A stretch of 64,000 nucleotides of DNA, taken from positions 1 through 64,000 of the forward strand of contig SVFH01000005.1 in assembly GCA_015056945.1 (NCBI GenBank), in the 5' to 3' direction. Source of the DNA: Lachnospiraceae bacterium. GTDB lineage: Bacteria > Bacillota > Clostridia > Lachnospirales > Lachnospiraceae. Positions 25,657-34,482 of this stretch are shown here, piece after piece. The translations under genes and the position numbers were made by a program. Each line of letters opens with the position of its first letter. Positions within the stretch are counted from its first letter, which is position 1. The notes under the pieces were generated by a model. That model made no database searches and was not told the DNA's origin. It saw only the letters and a program-made list of their open reading frames with translations.

Positions 25657-26490
25657 CTATAAAGCTCTTTTCCAGCCATCTTTTTTCTGTTTTTTGATGC
25701 TTCTTACCACAAAGCCTTCTGTGGAAGAACTTCCTTCATATGCTGCGATTGCCGCACTGATTACTGCAACCAGTTCCAAATCATCCGCATATTCTTCTTT
25801 TTCAATAATCTGTGCAATTGTCTGATCAACTGCTTCTTCCTTGATGTTCTTGGAAGCTTTTTTCTTTTCAGATGCGTTCTGAATATTATAAATAATCTTA
25901 AAACTTGAGATAATAAACATAATCAAAATCAAAACAGCAAATACGGTACCCATACCAAGGCCGGTATTTAAAGTTGCTCTTGTCATGTTCTCTCCCATTG
26001 TGTAAACCGGATTAAAAGAAATACCGGTAATGTTCATATCATCATCATAAAGCATTACCATTTCTACGGTTCTTTCCGCCGTTACCAATGTAGCGGTTAC
26101 GGTAAGATTATCATCTACGATAGCATATTCCAGTGTTTCCTTAACCGATGTTGCTTCTCCACTCTCACCAACAGCATAAAGATAAGAGTTAATTGCACCT
26201 TCGTAAACACCCTTGCTATCAAATTTCAAATTGTTGATTTCTTTCCAATTTTCCTGTTTCTCAGCCCATACTTCATCATCAAGATCAAGCTGTGCAGTTC
26301 TGTCTGCTTCATCATAAGCAGTCCATGTGCCATCCTGAGAAATTTCTGCAACTACAATGCTGATTACGCTTGTCACGTTGCTGTTAATCTGAGCATTCTG
26401 CTCATCCGTTAAATTAACAGCCGGTGAACAGCCTGCCAAAAGAATCATTGCGGAAAGTGCACAACAAATGAGTGTAATCATCTTTTTCAT
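25657..26490 (-). CDS. OadG-family subunit with lipoprotein-like N-terminus
   Basis: This protein probably anchors or assembles the pump complex. The N-terminus has a lipoprotein signal (hydrophobic stretch then LLAGC, Cys21), followed by an external ~150-residue domain without named motifs. One membrane helix follows (about GMGTVFAVLILIMFII, 174-190), then a cytoplasmic tail ending VVRSIKKQKKDGWKR. The helix and tail resemble the small OadG/MmdD subunit; the external domain is an addition common in gut Clostridia, as far as I know. At 277 aa it is much longer than the ~85-aa enterobacterial OadG. Confidence 0.8.
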   Translation of the reverse strand: MKKMITLICCALSAMILLAGCSPAVNLTDEQNAQINSNVTSVISIVVAEISQDGTWTAYDEADRTAQLDLDDEVWAEKQENWKEINNLKFDSKGVYEGAINSYLYAVGESGEATSVKETLEYAIVDDNLTVTATLVTAERTVEMVMLYDDDMNITGISFNPVYTMGENMTRATLNTGLGMGTVFAVLILIMFIISSFKIIYNIQNASEKKKASKNIKEEAVDQTIAQIIEKEEYADDLELVAVISAAIAAYEGSSSTEGFVVRSIKKQKKDGWKRAL

Positions 26491-26512
26491 GATTGCGCCA
26501 TCCTTTCTTCAA

Positions 26513-27949
26513 TTAAACTGTTCCGTGCTTTTTTGCAGGACGTTCCTCTCTTTTACTGTAAAGCATTTCAAAAGCACCAATGATGTATTTTCTGGAATCA
26601 GCAGGAGCAATAATATAATCTACATATCCTCTCTTTGCTGCGCTTAATGCATTATTCTGTAATGCAGCGTATTCCTTTGCTTTCTCATCGATTACATCTG
26701 CACCTTCTCCGTCAAACATAATCTTGGAAGCAAGTTTTGCATCCATGGTTCCGATTTCAGCTGATTCCCATGCAAAAGTCACATCTGCACCAAGTGCTTT
26801 GGAATTCATTGCAACATATGCGCTTCCGAATGCCTTCTGGGTAATCAGGTTTACCTTAGGAACGGTTGCATTAGCAAATGCGTATGTAAGGCGTGCAACT
26901 GCCTTCGCCATGCCTTTCTCTGCACATGTTGTAGCCTTGAAGCCCTTAACATTTGTAAGAGTCAATACCGGAATAGAGAATGCATCACAGAACTGAACAA
27001 ATTCAGCCGCCTTGTTACATCCCTGTACGGAAAGAACCTCATCAAACTTCTCTGCTACTTTACCGTCTTCACCGTAAACTTCGCTACGGTTTGCAACAGC
27101 TCCGACAGTCATGCCGTTTAATTTAAGGAAGCCTGTAACCATATCTTTCGCATAAGCTTTCTTCACTTCAACAAACACACCGTCATCTGCAATGTCAGAG
27201 AGTGCAATCACAGCATCCTTCGCACCTGCAGCTGCCTGTGCACATACACGGTTCAAATCATCATCGCAAGCTGCATAATCAGCTTCTTCTTCATTGTTTG
27301 CAGGTAAGTAAGAAACAAGGTCACGAATCTGACCGAATAACTCAGCTTCTGCACCAACGAAATCAACAATTCCTGCTTCTTCGCTCTGGAATTTAGCAGA
27401 TGCAGTATCACATTTAGCAGTTGAATTACCATCCAGAGTATTCGGAGCGTTTACAAAAAGCTTCGCATCCTTTTCTTCCATGAATGTAAAATCTGTAAGC
27501 GTAGGAATCATCGCAAGTCCGCCGCCGCAAGTTCCGAAAATAGCTGTAATCTGAGGAATTACACCGGAAGCCAAAGACTGTTTCATATAAATCTCACCGA
27601 ACGCATTTAATGCATCGGTTGCCTCCTGAAGTCTTAATCCTGCAGAATCAATTAATCCAATCACAGGAGCGCCCATCTTAAGCGCCATGTCATAAAGGTT
27701 TGCAATCTTCTTTGCATGCATCTCACCAATTGTTCCGTTCATTACGGAAGCATCCTGGCTGTATACATACACCAGATTGTCGTTGATTACACCATAGCCG
27801 GTGATAACACCGTCTGAAGGAGTATCAAGCTGTTTCAAATTAAAATCAGTTGCTCTCGCACTTACGAGTGCTCCGATTTCAACGAAACTGTTTTCGTCGA
27901 GCAAAGCTTCAATTCTCTGTCTTGCTTTACTTGTTGAAGTAGTACTCAT
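26513..27949 (-). CDS. Acyl-CoA carboxyltransferase subunit (MmdA/PccB type)
   Basis: This crotonase-fold carboxyltransferase acts on an acyl-CoA such as methylmalonyl-CoA or malonyl-CoA, passing CO2 to biotin. Motifs include VYSQDASVMNGTIG, DSAGLRLQEA and FGTCGGGLAM (oxyanion loops), and in the C-terminal half GSAYVAMNSK with ADVTFAWESAEIG. The C-terminal half is less canonical than MmdA of known methylmalonyl-CoA decarboxylases, so the substrate is open. The start is ATG 27949, with GGAGG eight bases upstream; the longer frame reads through that site. At 478 aa it is the first gene of the operon. Confidence 0.85.
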   Translation of the reverse strand: MSTTSTSKARQRIEALLDENSFVEIGALVSARATDFNLKQLDTPSDGVITGYGVINDNLVYVYSQDASVMNGTIGEMHAKKIANLYDMALKMGAPVIGLIDSAGLRLQEATDALNAFGEIYMKQSLASGVIPQITAIFGTCGGGLAMIPTLTDFTFMEEKDAKLFVNAPNTLDGNSTAKCDTASAKFQSEEAGIVDFVGAEAELFGQIRDLVSYLPANNEEEADYAACDDDLNRVCAQAAAGAKDAVIALSDIADDGVFVEVKKAYAKDMVTGFLKLNGMTVGAVANRSEVYGEDGKVAEKFDEVLSVQGCNKAAEFVQFCDAFSIPVLTLTNVKGFKATTCAEKGMAKAVARLTYAFANATVPKVNLITQKAFGSAYVAMNSKALGADVTFAWESAEIGTMDAKLASKIMFDGEGADVIDEKAKEYAALQNNALSAAKRGYVDYIIAPADSRKYIIGAFEMLYSKREERPAKKHGTV

Positions 27950-28028
27950 TTCACTGTCCTCCATATATAATTTTTTGTTATAAAAATATACCTTTTTTCG
28001 CAAATTACACAAATTCGCGGATGGTATC

Positions 28029-28034
28029 AGTATA
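28029..28034 (-). promoter_or_regulatory. Possible extended -10 of the Na+-pump operon
   Basis: TATACT is preceded by TGT on the minus strand, matching an extended -10 box about 80 bp ahead of the first gene. The -35 position (GTTTTT) is poor, so this is a tentative call. Confidence 0.45.
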
Positions 28035-28092
28035 ACACAAAAAGGAGATAAAAAACTAGCTTTTTTTCATCTTTTTTGGTAGATTTTTCATT

Positions 28093-29238
28093 CTAAATGT
28101 AAAATCTATGTAATATTTTTTGTAAACATTCCGAAAATCGTTTCTCAGAGCAGTTTTCCTTTGTAAAAATTGTCTGCCCTAAAACCATTTCACCATTCAA
28201 ATACACCTTGCTCCATCCAACCGCTTTATTATTTTCCACCGGTGCACAAACAAGATGCTCCATGAACATGGCTTTAGAGATTCTGTCTTCTTCACAAACC
28301 GGAACAAAGAGTTCCATCCTCTCGCCGCCAACAGATATATTCTCTTTTTTCCCTTTTTTCACTTTTACTGTTTTAGTAACAGGCGGAATTTCAAGCAAAA
28401 CCCTCTCAAACGTATTTGCCCCATAATCCATCAGTTTCTCACTGTCTTGCCATTTCAAATTTTTCTTCGGTGGCCATCCGCAACCAAGCACCACACATAT
28501 GAGTTTTCCGACCTTAGTTTCAGCCGCTCCTACGAAACAATACCCTGCCAGATTTGTGAACCCTGTCTTCACGCCGATTGCACCATCATAAATATCCAGA
28601 AACCGATTCGCGTTACTTACCTGTTCCTGTCGCCTTCCTGTTTCATCCGTGAAAGTATGCTCTTTTGTCCGAATCAATTCAACGAACCGCTCATTTTGTA
28701 ACGCATACGAAGTAATCAGTGCCATATCATATGCACTTGCCTGATTCGCTTTTCCCTGTATATCTGCATCAAGCCCGTTTGGCGTAATAAAATATGCATT
28801 CCTGCATCCGATTTCTGCTGCTTTTGCATTCATACGTTCTGCAAATTTTTCCACACTCCCGGCAACGTGTTCTGCCAATACAACCGCCGTATCGTTATGT
28901 GATTCCAAAAGAAGTGAATACAATAAATCTTTCACTTTATATTTCTCGCCCTTTTTAACATACAACTTTACTTTCGGTTGTTTTGCCGCATTAGCACTCA
29001 CCGAAGCATACTCTTCTTCACAATCTGCCTCAAGCACTAAGACAGCAGTTAATATCTTCGTAGTACTTGCAACCGCATATGGAGTATACCCGTCCTTTTC
29101 ATACAAAACACGCCCGGTTGCAGCATCCATAAGCAATGCCGCACGGGCGTGTAAATCCGGTTCCTCTTTTGCATATACCGGCATACCGGCAAACAAAACC
29201 GATAGCACAATCATTAATAAAGTAATCCTTTTTTTCAT
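28093..29238 (-). CDS. D-alanyl-D-alanine carboxypeptidase (DacF type), first copy
   Basis: This penicillin-binding protein trims the terminal D-Ala from peptidoglycan stem peptides outside the cell. A signal peptide (MKKRITLLMIVLSVL... cleaved near VYAKE) precedes the serine peptidase domain with the nucleophile motif ASTTK, the SHNDT motif (S-x-N) and VKTGFT (K-T-G). A C-terminal domain of about 90 residues follows. The start at 29238 gives a proper signal peptide; the longer frame begins with TTG inside scpB. It follows scpB in the same direction and is a paralogue of the gene at 31586-32758. Confidence 0.92.
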   Translation of the reverse strand: MKKRITLLMIVLSVLFAGMPVYAKEEPDLHARAALLMDAATGRVLYEKDGYTPYAVASTTKILTAVLVLEADCEEEYASVSANAAKQPKVKLYVKKGEKYKVKDLLYSLLLESHNDTAVVLAEHVAGSVEKFAERMNAKAAEIGCRNAYFITPNGLDADIQGKANQASAYDMALITSYALQNERFVELIRTKEHTFTDETGRRQEQVSNANRFLDIYDGAIGVKTGFTNLAGYCFVGAAETKVGKLICVVLGCGWPPKKNLKWQDSEKLMDYGANTFERVLLEIPPVTKTVKVKKGKKENISVGGERMELFVPVCEEDRISKAMFMEHLVCAPVENNKAVGWSKVYLNGEMVLGQTIFTKENCSEKRFSECLQKILHRFYI

Positions 29239-29285
29239 ATTTGCACACTCTTTATTCTCTCTATACAAAGTATGCATAAACAGAC

Positions 29286-29855
29286 TCAAATATCCAACTT
29301 TAATTGTATTTCCTGTTCTGCCTGCACCCTGAAATCGGCGAGCAATTCACTGCTCATTTCCGGCAGGTCATCTATGGAAGCTACCCCAAAGCTTCTTAAG
29401 AACTGTTCTGTTGTACCGAACAACAGCGGTCTGCCCGGTGCATCCAATCTTCCAAGTTCCTTAATCAGACCAAGTTCCACCAATCTGCTGATTCCGTGAT
29501 CACTGTTTACACCACGTATTTTTTCAACGTCCAGACGGGTAACCGGCTGTTTATACGCAACAATAGAAAGAGTTTCCAAAAGACTTTCCGTCAAAACCTG
29601 TTTTTTGGGTGCATTTGCGATTTTAATCAAAGCATCATAATGTTCATCCTTTGTCCGAAGCTGCACTGCATCTTCAAGTTCGACAATTTGAATTCCATGC
29701 TTGGACGAAGCATAATTTACTTTCATTTCTTCCAGTATTTCACGCACAAATGCCTCACTCTCTTCTAGCACCATAGCAAGTGCGGAGACCTCCACGGAAT
29801 CCCCCATTGTAAATAATACGGCTTCAATAATAGCCTTCGCCTGTTCTCTTTCCAC
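29286..29855 (-). CDS. scpB: Segregation and condensation protein ScpB
   Basis: ScpB binds the ScpA-SMC complex that compacts and segregates the chromosome. The protein has two winged-helix domains; conserved stretches are IIEAVLFTMGD, ESLLETLSIVAYKQPVTR, GLIKELGRLDAPGRP and FLRSFGVASIDDLP. I place the start at GTG 29855: an AGGAG overlapping the scpA stop codon lies seven bases upstream and the N-terminus then matches the family. The product is 189 aa. It is coupled to scpA with a four-base gap. Confidence 0.94.
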   Translation of the reverse strand: MEREQAKAIIEAVLFTMGDSVEVSALAMVLEESEAFVREILEEMKVNYASSKHGIQIVELEDAVQLRTKDEHYDALIKIANAPKKQVLTESLLETLSIVAYKQPVTRLDVEKIRGVNSDHGISRLVELGLIKELGRLDAPGRPLLFGTTEQFLRSFGVASIDDLPEMSSELLADFRVQAEQEIQLKLDI

Positions 29856-29859
29856 TTTT

Positions 29860-30642
29860 TCACTCCTGTTTCTCTGATAAATCCACAGCAACCGTCATCG
29901 GAGCCTTATATGTAATATCAATGTCACCAAATACTTCTTCCTGGCAAACATCAACGCTCCCCACCTTAATCATCTCAAGTAAAATCAAAAAAGTTACAAT
30001 TACTTCCATTTTACTTTGTTGCTTTTCAAGCAACTCTCTGAAACTGCATCTTTTTTTTCTTGCAATATAATCACAGACATACGACTGTTTCTGTTCCAAA
30101 TTAATTTCTTCTTTTTTTATTTTTCCGAAAGTACTTCGCACCGGGTCAATTTTATCTCCCTGGCGTTTCATCACACTTTCAAAAATCTCATGCAGGGCAT
30201 TTAGCGTCGAATCCCCAAGCAGCTCCTCGTAGTCAATCGGATGCTGATAAGCAAGAACTTCTCCGGGGATTGTCGGTTTTTTATATAAATACCGTTGCGC
30301 CTCCATATGCATGTCTTTCAGTTCGTAAGACATATATTTGTACATTTTGTACTCTAACAGTTTCTGAACCAATTCCGCTCTCGGATCCTCTTCCTCGCCC
30401 TCTTCGTTCACTTCCGGCGGTAAAAGCATTTTACACTTAATATCCAAAAGCGTTGCAGCCATAACCAGGAATTCGCTGACCACATTCATGTCTTCAGCCT
30501 GCATTTTTTCAATATATTCCATATACTGCTTCGTTATTTCCACAATAGGAATATCATAGATGTCTATTTTATTTTTTTCAATCAGATGCAATAAAAGGTC
30601 AAGCGGACCTTCAAATGCCTCAAGCTTAACTGCAATCGCCAT
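29860..30642 (-). CDS. scpA: Segregation and condensation protein ScpA
   Basis: ScpA is the kleisin subunit that bridges the SMC heads. The N-terminal signature FEGPLDLLLHLIEKNK is near residue 9, and the C-terminal winged helix (RCSFRELLEKQQSKMEVIVTF..., given in part) is present. The middle is acidic and variable. The start is MAIAVKLEAF at 30642, with GGAGG five bases upstream; the longer frame begins inside the metallophosphoesterase gene. The product is 260 aa. Confidence 0.95.
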   Translation of the reverse strand: MAIAVKLEAFEGPLDLLLHLIEKNKIDIYDIPIVEITKQYMEYIEKMQAEDMNVVSEFLVMAATLLDIKCKMLLPPEVNEEGEEEDPRAELVQKLLEYKMYKYMSYELKDMHMEAQRYLYKKPTIPGEVLAYQHPIDYEELLGDSTLNALHEIFESVMKRQGDKIDPVRSTFGKIKKEEINLEQKQSYVCDYIARKKRCSFRELLEKQQSKMEVIVTFLILLEMIKVGSVDVCQEEVFGDIDITYKAPMTVAVDLSEKQE

Positions 30643-30664
30643 AACTTCCTCCGTATTTTGCCTT

Positions 30665-31537
30665 TTACTCCTTTGTATCGGCATCAAAGGCCGGCTTTAA
30701 TGAAATCACTGTTAATTCACCCGGATTAAAGATACGAATCGGAATCGTGTGACTTCCAAGTCCGCAACTGACTATCATTTTTTTACCGTTCAGCTTATAC
30801 AAGCCGTCACTGTATTTCGGGAAAAATCTGATTGCCGGAGAAGCACATCCTCCCACAAACGGAAGACGCACAACACCTCCATGAATGTGCCCGGAAAGAT
30901 ATAAATCTGCGCCGTATTGCGCATATCTCTGAAAATATTCCGGATTATGAGCCATAACAATATGAAACTTTGTTTCGCATGCCTCACCAAGCTTTCCCTG
31001 CACATAATCTTCTGCCATGGGGTACGTCTTAAAACGCTTATAATACTCTCTTTCAATTTCCAGTCCGCTGATATAAAGACTTTCTTCTTCATCATACGCT
31101 GATGTATTTCTTAAAAATTTAATATTACATTCTCCGATTGCAGACATGTAATCCTGAAACATCGTCCCGTACTTATCCGGATACAATTCAGCGCGATATT
31201 CATGGTTCCCAAACGCATAAAACATCGGATACTTTTCTGCCAAATCTTTTACAAGAGCAATTGCATTCTCATTTTTTTTACCCGGGGATGCAACCATCAT
31301 ATCTCCGCCGCATAAAACAAGATCCGGTCCGATTTCATCTATCTCGCGTATCAGTTTCGCATTTCTTCTCCCATAACTCTTATCATGTAAATCCGACAAA
31401 AAAACAATTGTACACGGCGCCTTGATTTTCTCTGATTCCACGCGATACTTACGCACCGTAAAACGGTTCATATCAACAATATTTATAATCAGAAAAACAA
31501 TGACAATCACTGCAATTGTAATCATCACCCAAATCAT
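30665..31537 (-). CDS. Membrane-anchored metallophosphoesterase
   Basis: This is a calcineurin-like phosphoesterase with one N-terminal membrane helix (residues 1-21). Metal-binding motifs occur in order: FLSDLHDKSYG (D-x-H), CGGDMM (GD), FGNHEYR (GNH), MAHNPE (H) and LSGHIHGG (GHxH). YaeI-like members cleave phospholipid headgroups such as UDP-diacylglucosamine, but substrate cannot be assigned here. At 290 aa, it starts 105 bp upstream of and overlaps the scp transcript unit with only 22 bp before scpA, so the three are probably cotranscribed. Confidence 0.88.
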   Translation of the reverse strand: MIWVMITIAVIVIVFLIINIVDMNRFTVRKYRVESEKIKAPCTIVFLSDLHDKSYGRRNAKLIREIDEIGPDLVLCGGDMMVASPGKKNENAIALVKDLAEKYPMFYAFGNHEYRAELYPDKYGTMFQDYMSAIGECNIKFLRNTSAYDEEESLYISGLEIEREYYKRFKTYPMAEDYVQGKLGEACETKFHIVMAHNPEYFQRYAQYGADLYLSGHIHGGVVRLPFVGGCASPAIRFFPKYSDGLYKLNGKKMIVSCGLGSHTIPIRIFNPGELTVISLKPAFDADTKE

Positions 31538-31585
31538 GTCTGACCTCCGTAAGATTCAATTTCATTTTCACTAAGGGTCATTATA

Positions 31586-32758
31586 TCACAAAAGAAAATT
31601 TCTGAAAAGCATCAGAAAAAAATCCGTATATGTTGCTTTGACAACTTCTTCTGATGCTATTATTTTAACACTTCCTAACTCTTTTCCTTCACACAAGTAT
31701 TTCAGTTCACCCACTGCAGAGCCTTTTGCAACCGGAGCTTCAAGATTTTCAGCATACTTTTCCAGACGTTCGATTTTAGAGAAATCAATTCCAACAGTAT
31801 CCAGATATCGGAACACTTTTTCTTTTTCTACAGGAATATTAGAGCAAAGTGCCCCTTGAATCGGAAGTTCTTTCATTTGAATTTCATTGTCATCCTGATA
31901 AAAGCGCGAAACACCAAATCCATAATGTAACAGCGCCTTTGCTTCATCAAATCTGGCAGTCGGAGTATCAGCACCCATCACAACTGCAATCAAGGACAAA
32001 TCACCATTCTTTGCGGTTGCACTGATACAATATTTTGCAGCATCCGTAGAGCCTGTTTTCAATCCGGTTGTATAGGGATACTGTTTCAGAAGCTTATTCG
32101 TGCTGGAAAGTGTAAATATGTTCTCTCCTTTTATTGTCTTGTGAACAATATCTTCCATCCAAATCCCGGTATATTCATAAACCTTTGGATATGTATTGAT
32201 TAAATATGCTGACATTTTAGCCACATCCAGCGCGGAAGTATAGTGTCCTTGCGAATCTGTAAGTCCTGTGCAATCTTCAAAAAAGGTATCTGTCAGACCA
32301 AGTTCTTTTGTTTTTTCATTCATTTTATTCACAAAGGCCTCTTCACTCCCCGCAATATGCTCTGCCAATGCCACACTGGCATCGTTTCCGCTTGCTACTG
32401 CAATACATTTTAGCAAAGTATCAACTGTCTGCATCTCCCCTTCTTCCAAAAATACCTGCGAGCCACCCATTGACTTTGCATATGCGCTTGTCATAACCTC
32501 TTCTTCTAATGTAATCTTTCCGCTTTCCAACGCATCAAACGCAAGAATAAGCGTCATGATTTTGGTAATACTGGCAGGACTTCTTCGTTCAGTTTCATTT
32601 CGTGCACAAATAATTTTTCCTGTCGTTTCTTCCATTAGCACATACGAAGGTGCTGTAAGCTCCGGCTCCGGGTTCATTGCATACACCGTCATACATTCGG
32701 CTGCAAACACAAAAAACACAAGACTCATGCAAATAAATTTTGTAACCATTCTTTTCAT
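31586..32758 (-). CDS. D-alanyl-D-alanine carboxypeptidase (DacF type), second copy
   Basis: This is a second peptidoglycan D,D-carboxypeptidase. It has a signal peptide (to about VYAMN), then SPASITK (nucleophile Ser and Lys), the SGNDA motif (S-x-N) and LKTGST (K-T-G), followed by a C-terminal beta domain and a short hydrophobic C-terminus (FFLMLFRNFLL) that could act as an amphipathic membrane anchor. At 390 aa it is close in size to the copy at 28093-29238. The two bracket the metallophosphoesterase-scpA-scpB genes, all on the same strand. Confidence 0.92.
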   Translation of the reverse strand: MKRMVTKFICMSLVFFVFAAECMTVYAMNPEPELTAPSYVLMEETTGKIICARNETERRSPASITKIMTLILAFDALESGKITLEEEVMTSAYAKSMGGSQVFLEEGEMQTVDTLLKCIAVASGNDASVALAEHIAGSEEAFVNKMNEKTKELGLTDTFFEDCTGLTDSQGHYTSALDVAKMSAYLINTYPKVYEYTGIWMEDIVHKTIKGENIFTLSSTNKLLKQYPYTTGLKTGSTDAAKYCISATAKNGDLSLIAVVMGADTPTARFDEAKALLHYGFGVSRFYQDDNEIQMKELPIQGALCSNIPVEKEKVFRYLDTVGIDFSKIERLEKYAENLEAPVAKGSAVGELKYLCEGKELGSVKIIASEEVVKATYTDFFLMLFRNFLL

Positions 32759-32872
32759 ATCGATGACCCCATAAATTATGTTAACATATCCTATGTTTTT
32801 TTATCTTGTCCCAGAACAAAAAGAAAACAGAGAAAAAATCTCATTAGGTTCAATATCCACAAAAATAAAATC

Positions 32873-32894
32873 CCGCCCATCACAAAACGGGCGG
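32873..32894. terminator. Terminator, probably bidirectional
   Basis: CCGCCC (32873-32878) pairs with GGGCGG (32889-32894) around a ten-base loop. The minus-strand transcript continues into a T-rich run (GATTTTATTTTT), and the plus strand has AATTTTTT. It ends the unknown membrane-gene pair. Confidence 0.75.
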
Positions 32895-32948
32895 AATTTT
32901 TTCGATTTTCAATACATAAAACAGTCATGAAAAACATTTGGCAAAATG

Positions 32949-33653
32949 CTATGCACAAAAATCCTTTTCATAATAATTATTTTTTATATATTCCTGTTCT
33001 AAGACTTCGCTTTCAACCACTTCAATTTTGTTTGCTTCCTGCAAAAAAGAATCAAAATCCTCTTTGAAGCTCACTTCAAGAGACTCATCATATCCAATTA
33101 AAATCCCCTTATTTTTTCGTGCAATCAAGCGAAGTAAATAGTTTATCGCGGCACCTTTATTTATTACAGAAGGACTCTCTTTTACAAGGATTTTCACCAT
33201 TTTACCGGTTACTAATCCAAGTTCAATTTCATCATATTTTACAGCATATGTTTTATATGCCCATATAATGTCATCAAGTGCTATCGTCTGAACCATATTG
33301 TATTGATCTAAATATACAATCGCATCACTACATGCATAAATCTTCTTGAATTTAGGCATCCTGGCAAGTTCACGTTGTAATCTTTCTTTTGAAAATCCGG
33401 GTATATTAGTAAGTTTTATATTTGCAAGAATTACGGATATAAGATGCAACAAAAACAGACTAATTACTGCAATGATTCCCATAATCAGCAATATAATATA
33501 AAGAAATAACAATAATATAAATACGTCCTCCGAATTACCGCTCGAAAATGAAGTAACGATAATCAAAACCAAACAAAGAACTACGGACACAAGGAATATT
33601 CCTATCTCAGATAAAACGGACGGAATACACATTTTCAACATTTTCGCAAACAT
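32949..33653 (-). CDS. Unknown membrane protein with cytoplasmic domain
   Basis: I do not recognise this family with certainty. The 234-aa protein has two or three hydrophobic segments in the first ~100 residues (one very long, around SEDVFILLLFLYIILL), then a soluble domain with strands such as AIVYLDQYNMVQTIALDDI, suggestive of a PH-like fold seen in some bacterial membrane proteins, and a charged C-terminal tail. The start at 33653 is supported by GGAGG, which overlaps the end of the upstream gene (stop and start are separated by one base). It forms a two-gene unit with 33655-33975. Confidence 0.7.
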   Translation of the reverse strand: MFAKMLKMCIPSVLSEIGIFLVSVVLCLVLIIVTSFSSGNSEDVFILLLFLYIILLIMGIIAVISLFLLHLISVILANIKLTNIPGFSKERLQRELARMPKFKKIYACSDAIVYLDQYNMVQTIALDDIIWAYKTYAVKYDEIELGLVTGKMVKILVKESPSVINKGAAINYLLRLIARKNKGILIGYDESLEVSFKEDFDSFLQEANKIEVVESEVLEQEYIKNNYYEKDFCA

Positions 33654-33654
33654 T

Positions 33655-33975
33655 TTATACCTCCAATAAAACAATAGCACTAAACAAAACAAACACCGAC
33701 AACCAAATTAACACAAACCCTGCAATAACTACTGTCAGCAAAATCTTCAATGCAAGCGGAAGTTTTAACTGAAACAACGCTAAGCTACCATACAAACCGG
33801 AAGAAACCATAATTGTTCCAATCGGCCCTAATAAAGGTACCATTGCAATATAAACCCAATTAGATATACCTCCCCCAAAAAAAGATTGTTTTTTTTCATT
33901 CACTCTCATACCGGCAATCGGGTCGGCATAATCATTTCCGATTTTTTTCTCTTCAAACAGACCACCTTCGTACAT
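33655..33975 (-). CDS. Small unknown membrane protein
   Basis: This is a 106-aa protein of unknown function. A soluble N-terminus (MYEGGLFEEKK) ends in a glycine-rich turn (SFFGGGIS) and leads into two or three membrane segments covering residues 45-106. The start is ATG 33975 with AAAGGAG upstream; the longer frame has no support. It is translationally coupled to the larger membrane protein downstream, so the two probably interact. Confidence 0.7.
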   Translation of the reverse strand: MYEGGLFEEKKIGNDYADPIAGMRVNEKKQSFFGGGISNWVYIAMVPLLGPIGTIMVSSGLYGSLALFQLKLPLALKILLTVVIAGFVLIWLSVFVLFSAIVLLEV

Positions 33976-34128
33976 AACAATTCTCCTTTCACATTTATAA
34001 GCAAACCAAACATCAGATTGTACATCACACATACTCACAAAAAAATTATTACAGTACAAACCAAAATTTGTAATCACATTATATTTTTAATTTATACAAT
34101 CGTCAATTACCTACGTTAAAAATTCAAA

Positions 34129-34156
34129 AAGAGATTTCCTAAAAAGGAAATCTCTT
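34129..34156 (-). terminator. rpsU terminator
   Basis: AAGAGATTTCCT (34129-34140) and AGGAAATCTCTT (34145-34156) form a perfect 12-bp stem with a four-base loop. On the minus strand TTTTTGAATTTTT follows. Confidence 0.92.
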
Positions 34157-34167
34157 CTTAATTTTCA

Positions 34168-34344
34168 TTAATTATATTTGCGCTTTCTAGCAGCTTCTGA
34201 TTTCTTTTTACGCTTTACGCTAGGTTTCTCGTAGTGCTCTCTCTTACGGATTTCCTGCTGGATTCCGGCTTTCGCACAACTTCTCTTGAAACGACGCAAT
34301 GCGCTATCCAAAGATTCGTTTTCTTTAACTTCTACTCTTGACAT
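34168..34344 (-). CDS. rpsU: 30S ribosomal protein S21
   Basis: This 58-aa basic protein of the small subunit aids initiation. Translating the minus strand from ATG 34344 gives [19 protein letters not shown] at the N-terminus, then the conserved KRSCAKAG region, and ends in an Arg/Lys-rich tail (ARKRKYN) before TAA at 34168. A long purine-rich site (GGAGGAGGGTG) lies upstream, and an extended -10 promoter and terminator bracket the gene. It is monocistronic. Confidence 0.97.
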   Translation of the reverse strand: MSRVEVKENESLDSALRRFKRSCAKAGIQQEIRKREHYEKPSVKRKKKSEAARKRKYN

Positions 34345-34415
34345 CTACACTCACCCTCCTCCTAGTCTTAAATTGTGCACTGACTATTCGGGTATTTCTA
34401 AATTGCACAAATAGA

Positions 34416-34443
34416 ATTATAACACAAAATCTTCATTCGTCAA
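34416..34443 (-). promoter_or_regulatory. rpsU promoter
   Basis: TTGACG (34438-34443) and TATAAT (34416-34421) are spaced by 16 bp on the minus strand, and TGT before the TATAAT makes it an extended -10. The transcript leader is about 65 nt. Confidence 0.85.
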
Positions 34444-34482
34444 CCTTTTTTTGCAGATAATAGTGTTAATTCAACATGCAAG

